Assembly: GCA_951812335.1 (NCBI GenBank)
Contig: OX638293.1
Span: forward strand, 2,056,731 to 2,120,730
Origin: Rhodothermales bacterium
Lineage (GTDB): Bacteria; Bacteroidota; Rhodothermia; Rhodothermales; VXPQ01
Direction of reading: 5' to 3'
DNA: 64,000 nt
Positions 56,441 to 64,000 of the stretch are shown piece by piece. The position numbers were made by a program, and so were the translations under genes. Position 1 is the first letter of the stretch. Each line of letters opens with the position of its first letter. The notes under the pieces are model-generated. The model was not told the DNA's origin, ran no database searches, and saw only the letters and a list, made by a program, of their open reading frames with translations.

Positions 56441-57505
56441 ATGAAACGTTTCTCGTTCCGCAGAAAACGGCCCGGAGCGTGCCTTGTGCGCACCGTACCG
56501 ACTGTCGTCGTCGCTGCCGCTCTTTCTATTCCCGTACTGGCCCAAAACGCTCAGCAGCAGCGCTCCACTGCCGAGCGCATGACCGGCGCCGCACACCGAT
56601 TCATCGAAACGCTGGACGCCGATCGGCGAGCCATGGCCGTGCTGCCGTTCGACGACGAGGAACGATACAATTTTCACTTCGTCCCCCGCGCACGCAACGG
56701 ATTGCCGCTCAAACAAATGACGCAGCAACAGCGCATCGCCGCACACGATTTGCTGCGAAGCGCCCTGAGCTCGCAGGGGTACCTGAAGGTCACCAGCGTC
56801 ATACAACTGGAGCGCGTGCTCGAAATCCTTGAGAGCAGCGCCCGCCGCGATCGCGAATTATACTTTGTGACCGTGTTCGGCGAACCCGGCGAAGACGCCC
56901 CTTGGGGCTGGCGATTCGAGGGACACCACCTGTCGCTCAATTACACGTCTGTCACGGGCGTCACCGTCGCTACGCCCACTTTTTTCGGAGCTAATCCGGG
57001 AGAAGTGCGCTCCGGTCCCGGCGCCGGTCTTCGCGTGCTGGCTGCCGAAGAAGACCTGGGCAGGCAGTTGATCCGTATGCTCCCCTCCGATCGGCGCGAC
57101 CGGGCCATCATCGCCTCTGTGGCGCCTGACGAGATCATTACGGGCGCCGACCGGGAAGCACGCCTGGAGCGATTCGAAGGGCTTCCCGTCACAGATATGA
57201 CCGAAGCGGAACGCGGCGTCCTGCAGCGGCTGATCCTCGAATACCTGCATAATATGCCGGAGGACATCGCCGAAGAACAGTTTTCCAGGATAGAGGAGGC
57301 ATTCGACGCCCTGTGGTTCGCCTGGGCCGGCCCGCTGGAACCCGGAGCGGGCCACTATTATCGCATTCACGGCCCGACGGTGCTTTTCGAATACGACAAT
57401 ACGCAAAACGGAGCCAACCATGTGCACAGCATATGGCGGGACCTCGAAAACGATTTCGGGGGAGACCTCCTGCGGCGGCACTACGACGAGCGCGCCCACG
57501 ACTGA
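56441..57505 (+). CDS. Secreted DUF3500-family protein
   Basis: The product has 354 residues from the ATG at 56441. It begins with a signal-like segment (RTVPTVVVAAALSIPVLAQN). The family pattern is clear: AAHRFIETLDADRRAMAVLP, FDDEERYNFHFVPRARNGLP, TQQQRIAAHDLLRSALSSQG, the block YFVTVFGEPGEDAPWGWRFE followed by GHHLSLNYTSVTG, and a C-terminal HGPTVLFEYDNTQNGANHVH. DUF3500 proteins are exported proteins of unknown activity. A broken second copy of the C-terminus lies at 59392-59578. An S8 protease gene follows 124 bases later. Confidence 0.88.
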   Translation: MKRFSFRRKRPGACLVRTVPTVVVAAALSIPVLAQNAQQQRSTAERMTGAAHRFIETLDADRRAMAVLPFDDEERYNFHFVPRARNGLPLKQMTQQQRIAAHDLLRSALSSQGYLKVTSVIQLERVLEILESSARRDRELYFVTVFGEPGEDAPWGWRFEGHHLSLNYTSVTGVTVATPTFFGANPGEVRSGPGAGLRVLAAEEDLGRQLIRMLPSDRRDRAIIASVAPDEIITGADREARLERFEGLPVTDMTEAERGVLQRLILEYLHNMPEDIAEEQFSRIEEAFDALWFAWAGPLEPGAGHYYRIHGPTVLFEYDNTQNGANHVHSIWRDLENDFGGDLLRRHYDERAHD

Positions 57506-57629
57506 TGCAGACCCTGCATGTATGCCTGGAAATTCATTCCCGACCTGATCGTACCGTATCTTTAGCAAATTCGCCGCTTCAGAGCATAGCATAACGACAA
57601 GATATCAGTCGTTCAGCGCACATCTTCTT

Positions 57630-59354
57630 ATGAAAACTGTTTACAAGCTCTCCAGCACCTCCTTGTGGCTGTTTCTCCTGATCCTGGGCGTCTTTGGCGC
57701 AGAGGAGGTTTCAGGGCAGATACCGAAGCAATCTTCCGCCAACGCCGTTGTATCGGATCGGACCGATCCCTCGGCCGAGCCCGCGGGCTATTGGATCTTT
57801 CTGGACGGGAAACCGGATGCGTCCCCCGTCGAAATAAACGAGCGGGCCCGGATGCGCCGGGCGCGCCGCGGGCAGCCGTACGCCACCGAACTGGACAGAA
57901 ACGTCTCCCCGACGTACATCCGTAAACTCGAAGAGCTCGGAGTGCAAATCCGGGTGGAAAGCCGCTGGCTCAATGCGGTGAGCGCAGCATTGCCAGAGGA
58001 ATTGCTTGCCCGCGTCGGTGAGATGGAGTTTGTGCGGGACGTACGCCCGCTGGCCCGGCAAACGACGACGTTCCCTGAGCCGGTTTCGGGAGCGGCGCCC
58101 CTGGCGAAAACGGCGGACGACCACTACGGCCCGTCCCGAACGCAGCTTGCCTTGATGAATGCGATCGCACCGCTCGAGCAAGGCATCAATGGCAAAGGGG
58201 TTCGTATCGGGTTTCTCGACACGCCGTTCTCCGAATTCAACCATCCGGCTTTCGATTCCCTGAAAAGCGATAACCGCCTGATCGCTATTAAAAATTTCAC
58301 GGGGAGAACGGACGATACCAGCACGCACGGCATGAACGTGGCTTCCACGGCCGTAGGGTATCAGGAAGGCGAACTGATAGGCCCGGCGCATGCAGCCGAA
58401 GTGCTTGCGGGCATCACGGAGTATGGCCCCACCGAGACGAATCAGGAGGAGGACAACCTCGTAGCCGGCCTCGAATGGATGGAAAGCGAGGGAGCGGATG
58501 TGGTCAACATCTCCCTCGGGTATACGAGGTTCGATGCGGGGCAAAACAACTATGCCGTGAGCGATCTCGACGGCGACACGGGGATCACGACGATCGCCGC
58601 GGATCAGGCAGTAGCGCTGGGCGTGGTCGTGGTGACAAGTGCAGGAAACTCGGGTTGTTCGAGTCCGGCGTTTTGCTGGTACTATATTTCCACGCCCGCC
58701 GATGCAGATTCCGTCATCACAGTAGGAGCCGTTACCCGGGATTCGTCCCGCGCTTCGTTCAGTTCGTTCGGCCCCACGGCCGACGGCCGCACCAAGCCGG
58801 ACGTTTCCGCCATGGGCGTCAGCGTTTATCTTGCCCGTCCCGGCGCCCGGTTTGGATTCTCGAACGGTACCTCGTTCTCCAGCCCGCTCACAGCAGCGGT
58901 TGTCGCGCAAATGTTACAGGTTAATCCGAACCTTGCCCCAATGGATGTCCGCGACATTCTGCGCAGCACAGCCCATCAATCGGCAGCGCCGGACAATTCG
59001 CTGGGCTGGGGCATCGTAAACGCCGACGAGGCAGTCAAAATGGCGGAAAGCCTGGCCGGTCCGCTGTCTTCGTCCGCCGCAGAACTGCCGACCGAAACAG
59101 CGCTCATGGGAAACTATCCGAATCCGTTCAATCCGGAAACCACCATACGGTATACGTTGCCGCAGGCGGGCAAGGTGCATCTTGCGGTATACAACCTGCT
59201 CGGTCATGAAGTATCGGTGCTCGTCGACGAATCGAAACCCGCAGGCCATCATACCGCACGCTTCGATGCAGGCGATCTGCCCAGCGGTGCGTACCTCTAC
59301 CGGTTGCAGACGCAAGACAAGATCATGGCCAAAACCATGATCTTCGTCAAGTAA
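57630..59354 (+). CDS. Secreted subtilisin-like serine protease (S8) with sorting domain
   Basis: This 574-residue protease has a signal peptide (LSSTSLWLFLLILGVFGAEE) and a pro-region including WLNAVSAALPEELLARVGEM. The catalytic domain follows. The catalytic Asp is near residue 196 (RIGFLDTPFSEFNHPAFDSL) and the His near 233 (STHGMNVASTAVGY). The oxyanion Asn lies near 339 (VVTSAGNSGCSSPAF). The Ser is in NGTSFSSPLTAAVVAQML, near 414. The C-terminal 80 residues are a type IX-like sorting domain (MGNYPNPFNPETTIRYTLPQ, YNLLGHEVSVLVDESKPAGH). It is exported and probably released or surface-bound. The triad is intact. Confidence 0.93.
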   Translation: MKTVYKLSSTSLWLFLLILGVFGAEEVSGQIPKQSSANAVVSDRTDPSAEPAGYWIFLDGKPDASPVEINERARMRRARRGQPYATELDRNVSPTYIRKLEELGVQIRVESRWLNAVSAALPEELLARVGEMEFVRDVRPLARQTTTFPEPVSGAAPLAKTADDHYGPSRTQLALMNAIAPLEQGINGKGVRIGFLDTPFSEFNHPAFDSLKSDNRLIAIKNFTGRTDDTSTHGMNVASTAVGYQEGELIGPAHAAEVLAGITEYGPTETNQEEDNLVAGLEWMESEGADVVNISLGYTRFDAGQNNYAVSDLDGDTGITTIAADQAVALGVVVVTSAGNSGCSSPAFCWYYISTPADADSVITVGAVTRDSSRASFSSFGPTADGRTKPDVSAMGVSVYLARPGARFGFSNGTSFSSPLTAAVVAQMLQVNPNLAPMDVRDILRSTAHQSAAPDNSLGWGIVNADEAVKMAESLAGPLSSSAAELPTETALMGNYPNPFNPETTIRYTLPQAGKVHLAVYNLLGHEVSVLVDESKPAGHHTARFDAGDLPSGAYLYRLQTQDKIMAKTMIFVK

Positions 59355-59391
59355 GCACGAAAACAGGTGATCGCCCCCTGTCGACTCAAGC
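59355..59391. other. Short gap after the S8 protease
   Basis: Only 37 bases separate the protease stop codon from the start of the DUF3500 remnant. No hairpin followed by a T-run is visible. Confidence 0.3.
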
Positions 59392-59578
59392 TACTGTAGT
59401 CGCGTTCACGGCCCGGCGTTGCTGTTCGAATACGAACATACCCAGGCTGGGGCAGACCACGTCTACATCCATCCCGCGAGGCTTCGAAAACAATGGGAAA
59501 AGCCCAATCCCCGCAGCGCGGCACTACGACGAGTCCGAGCACAACGGATACGACGCTGCGTATCTACACCTGCGAATA
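59392..59578 (+). pseudogene. C-terminal fragment of a second DUF3500 gene
   Basis: One frame reads SRVHGPALLFEYEHTQAGAD followed by HVYIHP, matching HGPTVLFEYDNTQNGANHVH of the intact gene at 56441. A second frame a little further on reads HYDESEHNGYD, matching RHYDERAHD at the end of the intact protein. So it is a frameshifted remnant of a paralogue that has lost at least its first 300 codons. The NIPSNAP gene's stop codon overlaps its end on the other strand. Confidence 0.8.
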
Positions 59579-60358
59579 GCCCGTCGGGCGGAGCATGTAG
59601 CTGCTGATAGCCGATACGGTTTCGGCGTAATAAGGATCGGCGCTGAGCGTCTTCCAGTCCGGATGGGCAATGAACTTCGCCCATGCCTCGTCTTTGGCAG
59701 CCATGTTCTCGAAAACGAGCATGTACGTCAGGTTCGGCAGCTGCTCCCCAACAAGCGCCTCTCCGAAAAAGACGGGGTGCAGACCCACTTCGCGAAAAAT
59801 CGGAATCTCGCCGTTGTTGAACATCTCGATCTTGCGAATACCTGCCTCGTCGCTGGGGCTTTCGTAGACGCGCAGTTCGAAGACCCGGCCGTCCGAACCG
59901 ATCGGCGTCTCCATCACCGGCATAGCGTCGAACGCCTTGAAAAGCGAACTCTCGTACCGGACATAGGACGGATCGGCCATGGAGCGCTTCAGGAAACCCT
60001 CACCGGCCTGCATGTACGCCTCGTCCTCCGCCAGACGCCGGCGTACGCTCGTTGCCGATTCAAGGTCCGCATGGGGCAGAAGCACATACACCGAAGGAGC
60101 ATTCGGGCCGTGCATGACCGTGAATACGCCTACCGGCTCAATGCCGAGGCGGTTCAGCGCGGGTATGGCCACATCTCCCAGGAAAGTATGGAAAGCGCGC
60201 TGCTGGGACACGTTACGCAAGCGGTACCGGCGCAGTTCGTAGTACTGCAGCGAAGGAGCGGTACTACGCGTTATGGCGCCGAGAGCGGTCTGCGGCGCTG
60301 CAAGAGACGCGAGGGCCGCCGGAACGGCAGAGGCAAGCAAAGTACGTCTGTTTATCAT
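59564..60358 (-). CDS. NIPSNAP-family protein with Tat-like signal
   Basis: The 264-residue product begins with an NRRTLLAS segment and AVPAALASLAAPQTALGA, a probable twin-arginine signal peptide. Two tandem ferredoxin-like NIPSNAP domains follow. The first contains YYELRRYRLRNVSQQRAFHT and PVGVFTVMHGPNAPSVYVLL. The second has VFELRVYESPSDEAGIRKIE and HPVFFGEALVGEQLPNLTYM. NIPSNAP proteins are of unsettled function; many secreted bacterial members accompany sulfatases or sugar enzymes, as here. It lies alone on the minus strand. Confidence 0.9.
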   Translation of the reverse strand: MINRRTLLASAVPAALASLAAPQTALGAITRSTAPSLQYYELRRYRLRNVSQQRAFHTFLGDVAIPALNRLGIEPVGVFTVMHGPNAPSVYVLLPHADLESATSVRRRLAEDEAYMQAGEGFLKRSMADPSYVRYESSLFKAFDAMPVMETPIGSDGRVFELRVYESPSDEAGIRKIEMFNNGEIPIFREVGLHPVFFGEALVGEQLPNLTYMLVFENMAAKDEAWAKFIAHPDWKTLSADPYYAETVSAISSYMLRPTGYSQV

Positions 60359-60386
60359 CTTGAGGAATTGTTTTCGGATTTTCTAA

Positions 60387-60425
60387 TGGATGCTCTGATT
60401 GAGTCCACTTCGATCAGAGTATCCA
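60387..60425. mobile_element. Miniature repeat element (TIR-TIR), copy H
   Basis: TGGATGCTCTGATTGAG and its complement CGATCAGAGTATCCA face each other over a short loop, giving a near-perfect hairpin. It equals the two ends of the repeat family brought together with the core deleted. The loop sequence TCCACTTCG is also found at the right end of copy E. It lies in the gap upstream of the NIPSNAP gene. Confidence 0.8.
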
Positions 60426-60505
60426 TATACAGGACGAACGACCGGCCCCGGAGGTTGGAACCGGCCGTCCGGCGGCGCCATAGCGCTGCAGCAATCGCTC
60501 CACGG

Positions 60506-61429
60506 CTACATGGAGACTGCAAAGGCAATAAGCTGATTGGACATCATCACGGGCACATACAACATCTGCGTATCGGCTACGAATTCCACATCGGCGGTCC
60601 CCTCTCCCGGGGTACGCAATAGGGTCAATCCTTCTCCATCGCGGAAATGCATCAGGCGGCCGCCGCCCCAGTCCGATATGAACAGACCGCCCATGCCGTC
60701 CGGCTCGATCGCGTCCAGCGCGCCCTCCGGTTCGGTTCCATGCAGGGCGCGCACACTCCGATCCGCAAACGAGATCGCTTGCAGGTACCGGGCCCCACCC
60801 GGCTCTTCCGCTGCGGAGTCGCCGGCGGCAATGTACAGTTCATCCCCTACTACATGCACGCCGTTCGGCATCAACACGTTATCGTGCTCGAGCCAGATGT
60901 CAAAGGAACCATCCTGTAGCGCATAGACCTTGCTGAAACGAGAGTCGGATACGTAGACTGCACCGTCCTCGCCCACGGTCACATCGTTCAGGTAGACCTC
61001 GTCCCCTTCCACGACATGCTCAGCCATAATCTCTCCCGAATCGAGATCGATTTCCAGCAGTGCGTTCACGTCCGTTACATACAGGCGGTCCCCTCCATGC
61101 GCCATGCCCTTCGGAGCTTTCAGGTCGCTCACCCACATGGAATCCACGGTCATCCCGTCCGTAGACACTTTGGCTATGGAGCCCGGTCCGTCGAAATTGA
61201 TATTCGACACGTACAGCATGTCTCGAGTCGCATCGTAGATAGCCGATTCCGGCCGGTTGAGCCCTTCCTCAAGGACCCATACTTCCGTGAGGACGACCGG
61301 TGCAGGCGCCTCCTCGGCGGGCATTTCTTCTTGGGCGGCCGGCTGGCACCCGATAGAGAAGACCGTTAACAGGACAAAGGCAAGGGCGAAAGAAATGCCC
61401 CGGGAAACGAGGTTACGGTGTAATAACAT
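60506..61429 (-). CDS. SMP-30/gluconolactonase-like lipoprotein
   Basis: The 307-residue product has a lipoprotein signal with lipidated Cys near residue 28 (VLLTVFSIGCQPAAQ) and a short Glu/Ala/Pro linker. A six-bladed beta-propeller of the SMP-30/LRE type follows. Blade motifs include SNINFDGPGSIAKVSTDG, GDRLYVTDVNALLEIDLDSG, VYLNDVTVGEDGAVYVSDSR, LMPNGVHVVGDELYIAAGDS and GGLFISDWGGGRLMHFRDGE. The conserved Asn/Asp metal-binding residues of the family (in YLNDV and SDSR) can be seen. Relatives include sugar lactonases; this one could act on a lactone at the cell surface, or be non-enzymatic. It is in an area of sugar- and sulfate-related genes. Confidence 0.85.
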   Translation of the reverse strand: MLLHRNLVSRGISFALAFVLLTVFSIGCQPAAQEEMPAEEAPAPVVLTEVWVLEEGLNRPESAIYDATRDMLYVSNINFDGPGSIAKVSTDGMTVDSMWVSDLKAPKGMAHGGDRLYVTDVNALLEIDLDSGEIMAEHVVEGDEVYLNDVTVGEDGAVYVSDSRFSKVYALQDGSFDIWLEHDNVLMPNGVHVVGDELYIAAGDSAAEEPGGARYLQAISFADRSVRALHGTEPEGALDAIEPDGMGGLFISDWGGGRLMHFRDGEGLTLLRTPGEGTADVEFVADTQMLYVPVMMSNQLIAFAVSM

Positions 61430-61602
61430 GGTTCACGTCGCAAAGGCGATTGTTTGGTGGAAATGGGGATACAGGCAGGAAAACAGAGGCGTATCCAGCA
61501 CGCGTCGGTACGCTCGCCGAATCTCCGCAAACGCGCCACAAATACAAGACCGCAGCTAAAAGATACGACAGGGCCGGGAATGCGGCTACATCGTACGCTC
61601 GA
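61430..61602. other. Gap between the propeller lipoprotein and sulfatase remnant
   Basis: I see no gene in these 173 bases. It is downstream of the sulfatase remnant and upstream of the propeller gene, both on the minus strand, so it holds the latter's promoter. Confidence 0.3.
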
Positions 61603-62220
61603 TCACTTCGCCGCGCCCCGCTGCGCTTCCAGATACCAGTCCGGCGTACCGAACCAGTCGTGCATTTCCTGCTCGAACGGGGCCACGACGTACTCCGACT
61701 CGGGATAAACGCCCCGGTCGCCCGTGTCGGCAATCCAGAGCGTCGTGGCCGTCAGGTCGAGCAGGCTGACCACCCCGTCGTACACGCCGCCAGGACTGTA
61801 CCGGGGCGGAGTCGGAAAACGGTCCGGCCACCGGACGATCATCGGCACATGGATACCCGCATCCCATACCCAATGGATGCCACGCGCTGTGAGCCGACCA
61901 TTGTCTCCGAAAAACACGATAATGGTATTCTCCGCCATCCCTTCTTCACGCAACGCCTCTAGAATCCACCCTGCTCGTACGTCCATTCCCGAAACCGAGT
62001 TGAGATACCGGGCCCATTCCTCGCGCACTATCGGATGATCCGGGTAATACGGGGGCGGGTTGACGTTTTCCAGCGTGGCGATCTGCGGGCGCCATATTCT
62101 CGCGCACGATCCAGAGAATATTCGGGCGATCCGGCTGCGCGGAGGCGTGTTCCTCCCGGTCGATATCTTCCGGTCCTGCTATTCCTGCAGCCAAAGCGCT
62201 CCCAGTGCAAAGAATGGCTT
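61603..62220 (-). pseudogene. Sulfatase remnant
   Basis: The residues AQPDRPNILWIVREN (62120-62170), the N-terminal metal-binding start of a sulfatase, are in one frame. A different frame then reads ENVNPPPYYPDHP and EEWARYLNSVSGMDVRAGWI and continues with IIVFFGDNGRLTARGIHWVW and GIHVPMIVRWPDRF, which belong to the sulfatase C-terminal half. It stops at QRGAAK. The central part, including the formylglycine CxPSR site and the histidine ligands, is missing. The first codon of the likely signal peptide (AILCTGSALAAG) follows a stop rather than an ATG. No functional enzyme is expected. Confidence 0.82.
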
Positions 62221-62335
62221 AACGTATTGCTGTACAAGGAATTATATGTAATAATTTAAATAATAATCTCATAATCGAATACCTCAGCGTACACATGCAA
62301 ACGGTGATGTTCAGGAACGGCGGACGCCGGAAATG
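62221..62335. other. AT-rich gap upstream of sulfatase remnant
   Basis: This 115-bp stretch contains an AT-rich segment (62240-62275) and no gene. It lies downstream of the esterase gene and upstream of the sulfatase remnant. Confidence 0.3.
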
Positions 62336-63235
62336 CTACCGATGGAAGACCTCGGACACGAAACCCAGCACTTCCGGGAGCGATTCTCTCCAGTACGACC
62401 ATGAATGGGCCCCGTCCCGAATCCGAAATTCGTGCGGAATCTCCCGGCGGCGCATCTCGATGTGTATCAACGAATTTCCCTCGTAGAGGAAATCGTCGTC
62501 CCCGCAATCGATGTACCAGCGCACGGCCTTTAGATCGTCGTCGGGGAGCGCCTTGACCAGTTCGACGGCATTGTGCCGGGCTATCCAGGCCATGATTTCC
62601 TCGTCGGAAAATGTCCCGTCCCGGTCCCGCCACCGATTGAAATCCTCCACGGTGGACGGCCCCACGTACGCGCTTAGCGGCGCAGACGAGGAGAACAGGT
62701 CGGGCCGGTGCAGGGCGTACATGAAGCTGCCTCCGCCCCCCATAGACAGACCCGCCACGGCGCGGAACTGCTTCTCCCCCTTGATCCGGTACGTCGATTC
62801 CACATACGGCAGGAACTCCTCGAAGAAGAAATCTTCGTACCGCCAATCCCCGCCGGCGGTATTGAAATAGCCCCGGCGCCCCGTATTGGCGTCCGGCATG
62901 ACTATGACCATGGGAGTCGCCTTCCCTGCAGCAAGCGCTCTGTCGGCGATATGCCGCACCTCGCCGAACTGTATCCAGCCGGTCTGGTCGTCTCCAGCTC
63001 CGTGCAACAGATACAGTACGGGATAGCTTCGCTCGGAAACGTGGTAATCCGGCGGCAGGTACACGGCGTACTTCCGCTCGCCGCCAAGAATATCGCTGTG
63101 CATGGACAGGTTGTCGTGGACCGTGCCGCGTTCGACGCTCTGAGCGGAAGCGCTCTGGGAAAAGACCACCGGAAAAAGCGCCGCCGCGCAGCATAACACT
63201 GCGTATGCGCCGTATCGTTTTACAGGAAGAAGCAT
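62336..63235 (-). CDS. Secreted esterase (alpha/beta hydrolase, esterase D-like)
   Basis: The 299-residue product has a signal peptide (YGAYAVLCCAAALFPVVFSQ ending near SASAQS). The alpha/beta-hydrolase fold follows: KYAVYLPPDYHVSERSYPVL, LYLLHGAGDDQTGWIQFGEV and the nucleophile elbow VAGLSMGGGGSFMYALHRPD (Ser near residue 163). The acid is probably in WYIDCGDDDFLYEGN, and the catalytic His is in HEFRIRDGAHSWSYWRESLP. This family includes feruloyl/acetylxylan and trehalose-mycolyl-type esterases; the substrate is not known. It may cleave ester-linked side chains from plant or algal polysaccharides, which would fit the adjacent sulfatase remnant and sugar isomerase. Confidence 0.88.
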   Translation of the reverse strand: MLLPVKRYGAYAVLCCAAALFPVVFSQSASAQSVERGTVHDNLSMHSDILGGERKYAVYLPPDYHVSERSYPVLYLLHGAGDDQTGWIQFGEVRHIADRALAAGKATPMVIVMPDANTGRRGYFNTAGGDWRYEDFFFEEFLPYVESTYRIKGEKQFRAVAGLSMGGGGSFMYALHRPDLFSSSAPLSAYVGPSTVEDFNRWRDRDGTFSDEEIMAWIARHNAVELVKALPDDDLKAVRWYIDCGDDDFLYEGNSLIHIEMRRREIPHEFRIRDGAHSWSYWRESLPEVLGFVSEVFHR

Positions 63236-63259
63236 GGCGAAAGAGGGATCATCCCTTTA

Positions 63260-63521
63260 GGATACTCTGATTAAGTCCGCAAAGTCCGGAGGCTGCAAGG
63301 GGTGTGCTGGCAAGGAATGACGAAGCAGTGTGGCAGGCCCCGCATAATGAGGAATGACGCGGCCAGCGTGCCCCTCGCAGCCTCCCGAAAAGGGCGCGTC
63401 ACGTCCGCACCGCACCGAATCCGCAGTGTTTCCCGCCGATTTCAACGATGCAATTATAATATTCTTTCTTTTACGCACGAACGTGAAGCGCTGATCGAAG
63501 CGGTTTTGGTCAGAGTATCCT
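63260..63521 (+). mobile_element. Full-length palindromic repeat element, copy I
   Basis: This 262-bp copy is in forward orientation. Ends are AGGATACTCTGATTAAGTCC and TGGTCAGAGTATCCT. The long core stem can be extended to about 24 base pairs (GGAGGCTGC ... GCAGCCTCC outside AGGGG ... CCCCT). The right arm has GCGCTGATCGAAGCGG as in copy B. Its right edge supplies the AG of the isomerase gene's TAG stop codon. It fills most of the gap between the esterase and isomerase genes. Confidence 0.92.
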
Positions 63522-64000
63522 AAAGCGAGGACAGATAATCGTAGCTGGTCTGCAGCATGTCTATGGGATCGGGGGCCAGATCCCGCTCGACATAGAAGTG
63601 CTCGACACCAGCAACGCTCGCCTCGGCGATAATGGCGTCAATATCCAGCACGCCCGCACCCACCGAAGCGATGAACGGAAAGAGCGCCATCCACTCCTCG
63701 GGATTGTCCCCGTTGCCCTCGAAGCGCACGAGCTCGGCCATGTCCTTGACATGCATGAGGCGGTAATGATCGGGCCAGTTTTGCAGGTACTCGATGGGAT
63801 CGCCCCCGCCGGCCACGGTCCAGTAGATATCCATTTCAAGAGATACCACGGACGGGTCGATACGCTCCAGCATGACATTCAGCGGAATAGAGCCTTCCAT
63901 GTCCGTCAGTCCGTAGCCGTGGTTGTGATACATGAACCGGAATCCGCGTTCGTCGGCGCGCCGTCCAATTTCGTTGAATTCGTCCGCGAGGCGGCGATAA
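63520..64000 (-). CDS. Sugar phosphate isomerase/epimerase (xylose-isomerase-like TIM barrel), partial
   Basis: The visible 160 residues are the C-terminal half; the gene continues past the window edge. The reading starts RRLADEFNEIGRRADERGF, then FMYHNHGYGLTDMEG (a barrel strand with metal-binding His), VVSLEMDIYWTVAGG (conserved acidic ligand) and YRLMHVKDMAELVRFEGNGD. The end is GVEHFYVERDLAPDPIDMLQ (Glu ligand) followed by TSYDYLSSL. These proteins isomerise or epimerise sugars, or act on inositol derivatives. The TAG stop codon falls inside the repeat element copy I. Confidence 0.88.
   Translation of the reverse strand, partial: YRRLADEFNEIGRRADERGFRFMYHNHGYGLTDMEGSIPLNVMLERIDPSVVSLEMDIYWTVAGGGDPIEYLQNWPDHYRLMHVKDMAELVRFEGNGDNPEEWMALFPFIASVGAGVLDIDAIIAEASVAGVEHFYVERDLAPDPIDMLQTSYDYLSSL

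Overview
This window reads as a chromosomal segment of a free-living or host-associated member of the Bacteroidota/Rhodothermota group; Rhodothermales or Balneolales is my inference. Secreted proteins carry C-terminal sorting domains beginning NYPNPF (S8 protease, large leucine-rich-repeat protein), as type IX secretion cargo does. There is a PgpH-type HD phosphodiesterase, a MutA-MutB-like mutase with its MeaB chaperone, and few obvious Shine-Dalgarno sequences. No rRNA, CRISPR array, prophage or transposase gene is visible.

Layout. 0-4.4 kb (minus strand): guaB, rluB, scpB, scpA. 4.6-17 kb (minus): an epimerase, an M16 peptidase, pnp, rpsO, ribF, truB, rbfA, infB, nusA and rimP, the classic transcription/translation/RNA-decay cluster with ATGA stop-start overlaps at rbfA-truB-ribF and at M16-epimerase. 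17-21.4 kb: tandem terminators, nadB, prfB (read through a programmed +1 frameshift) and a class I/II aminotransferase. 21.4-26.2 kb: an aldehyde dehydrogenase and a secreted protein with about 25 near-identical leucine-rich repeats. 26.2-31.2 kb: meaB, a fused two-subunit methylmalonyl-CoA mutase and a SpoU RNA methyltransferase. 31.3-35 kb (plus): cmk and rpsA, then a wrecked serA remnant. 35.7-38.5 kb: a second leucine-rich-repeat lipoprotein whose 3' end is frameshifted and cut off by gltX. 40.4-45.9 kb: three SurA/PpiC-like periplasmic chaperones and a MoxR ATPase. 45.9-53.3 kb (minus): pgpH-like gene, sodium:solute symporter, ligA and a RodZ-like gene. 53.7 kb: tRNA-Lys(CUU). 54-56 kb: a voltage-gated potassium channel and a Ca2+/Na+ antiporter. 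56.4-64 kb: accessory secreted enzymes (DUF3500, S8 protease, NIPSNAP, SMP-30-like, esterase, sugar isomerase) mixed with gene remnants (DUF3500 fragment, sulfatase fragment).

The most unusual structure is a family of about 255-bp intergenic palindromic elements, present as three near full-length copies, one internally deleted copy and several end fragments or miniature hairpins. All share the terminal inverted repeat AGGATACTCTGATTAA. The cores fold into a long hairpin with compensatory base changes between copies. Two copies supply the stop codon of a neighbouring gene, and the family has inflated apparent N-termini of neighbouring reading frames. The elements look like MITEs or structured mobile RNA/DNA elements whose mobilising enzyme is not in the window.

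A second theme is short-unit tandem repeats inside genes: 72-bp units in the leucine-rich-repeat protein, 27-bp units in nusA and 33-bp units in rpsA. These are all likely to vary in copy number between strains.
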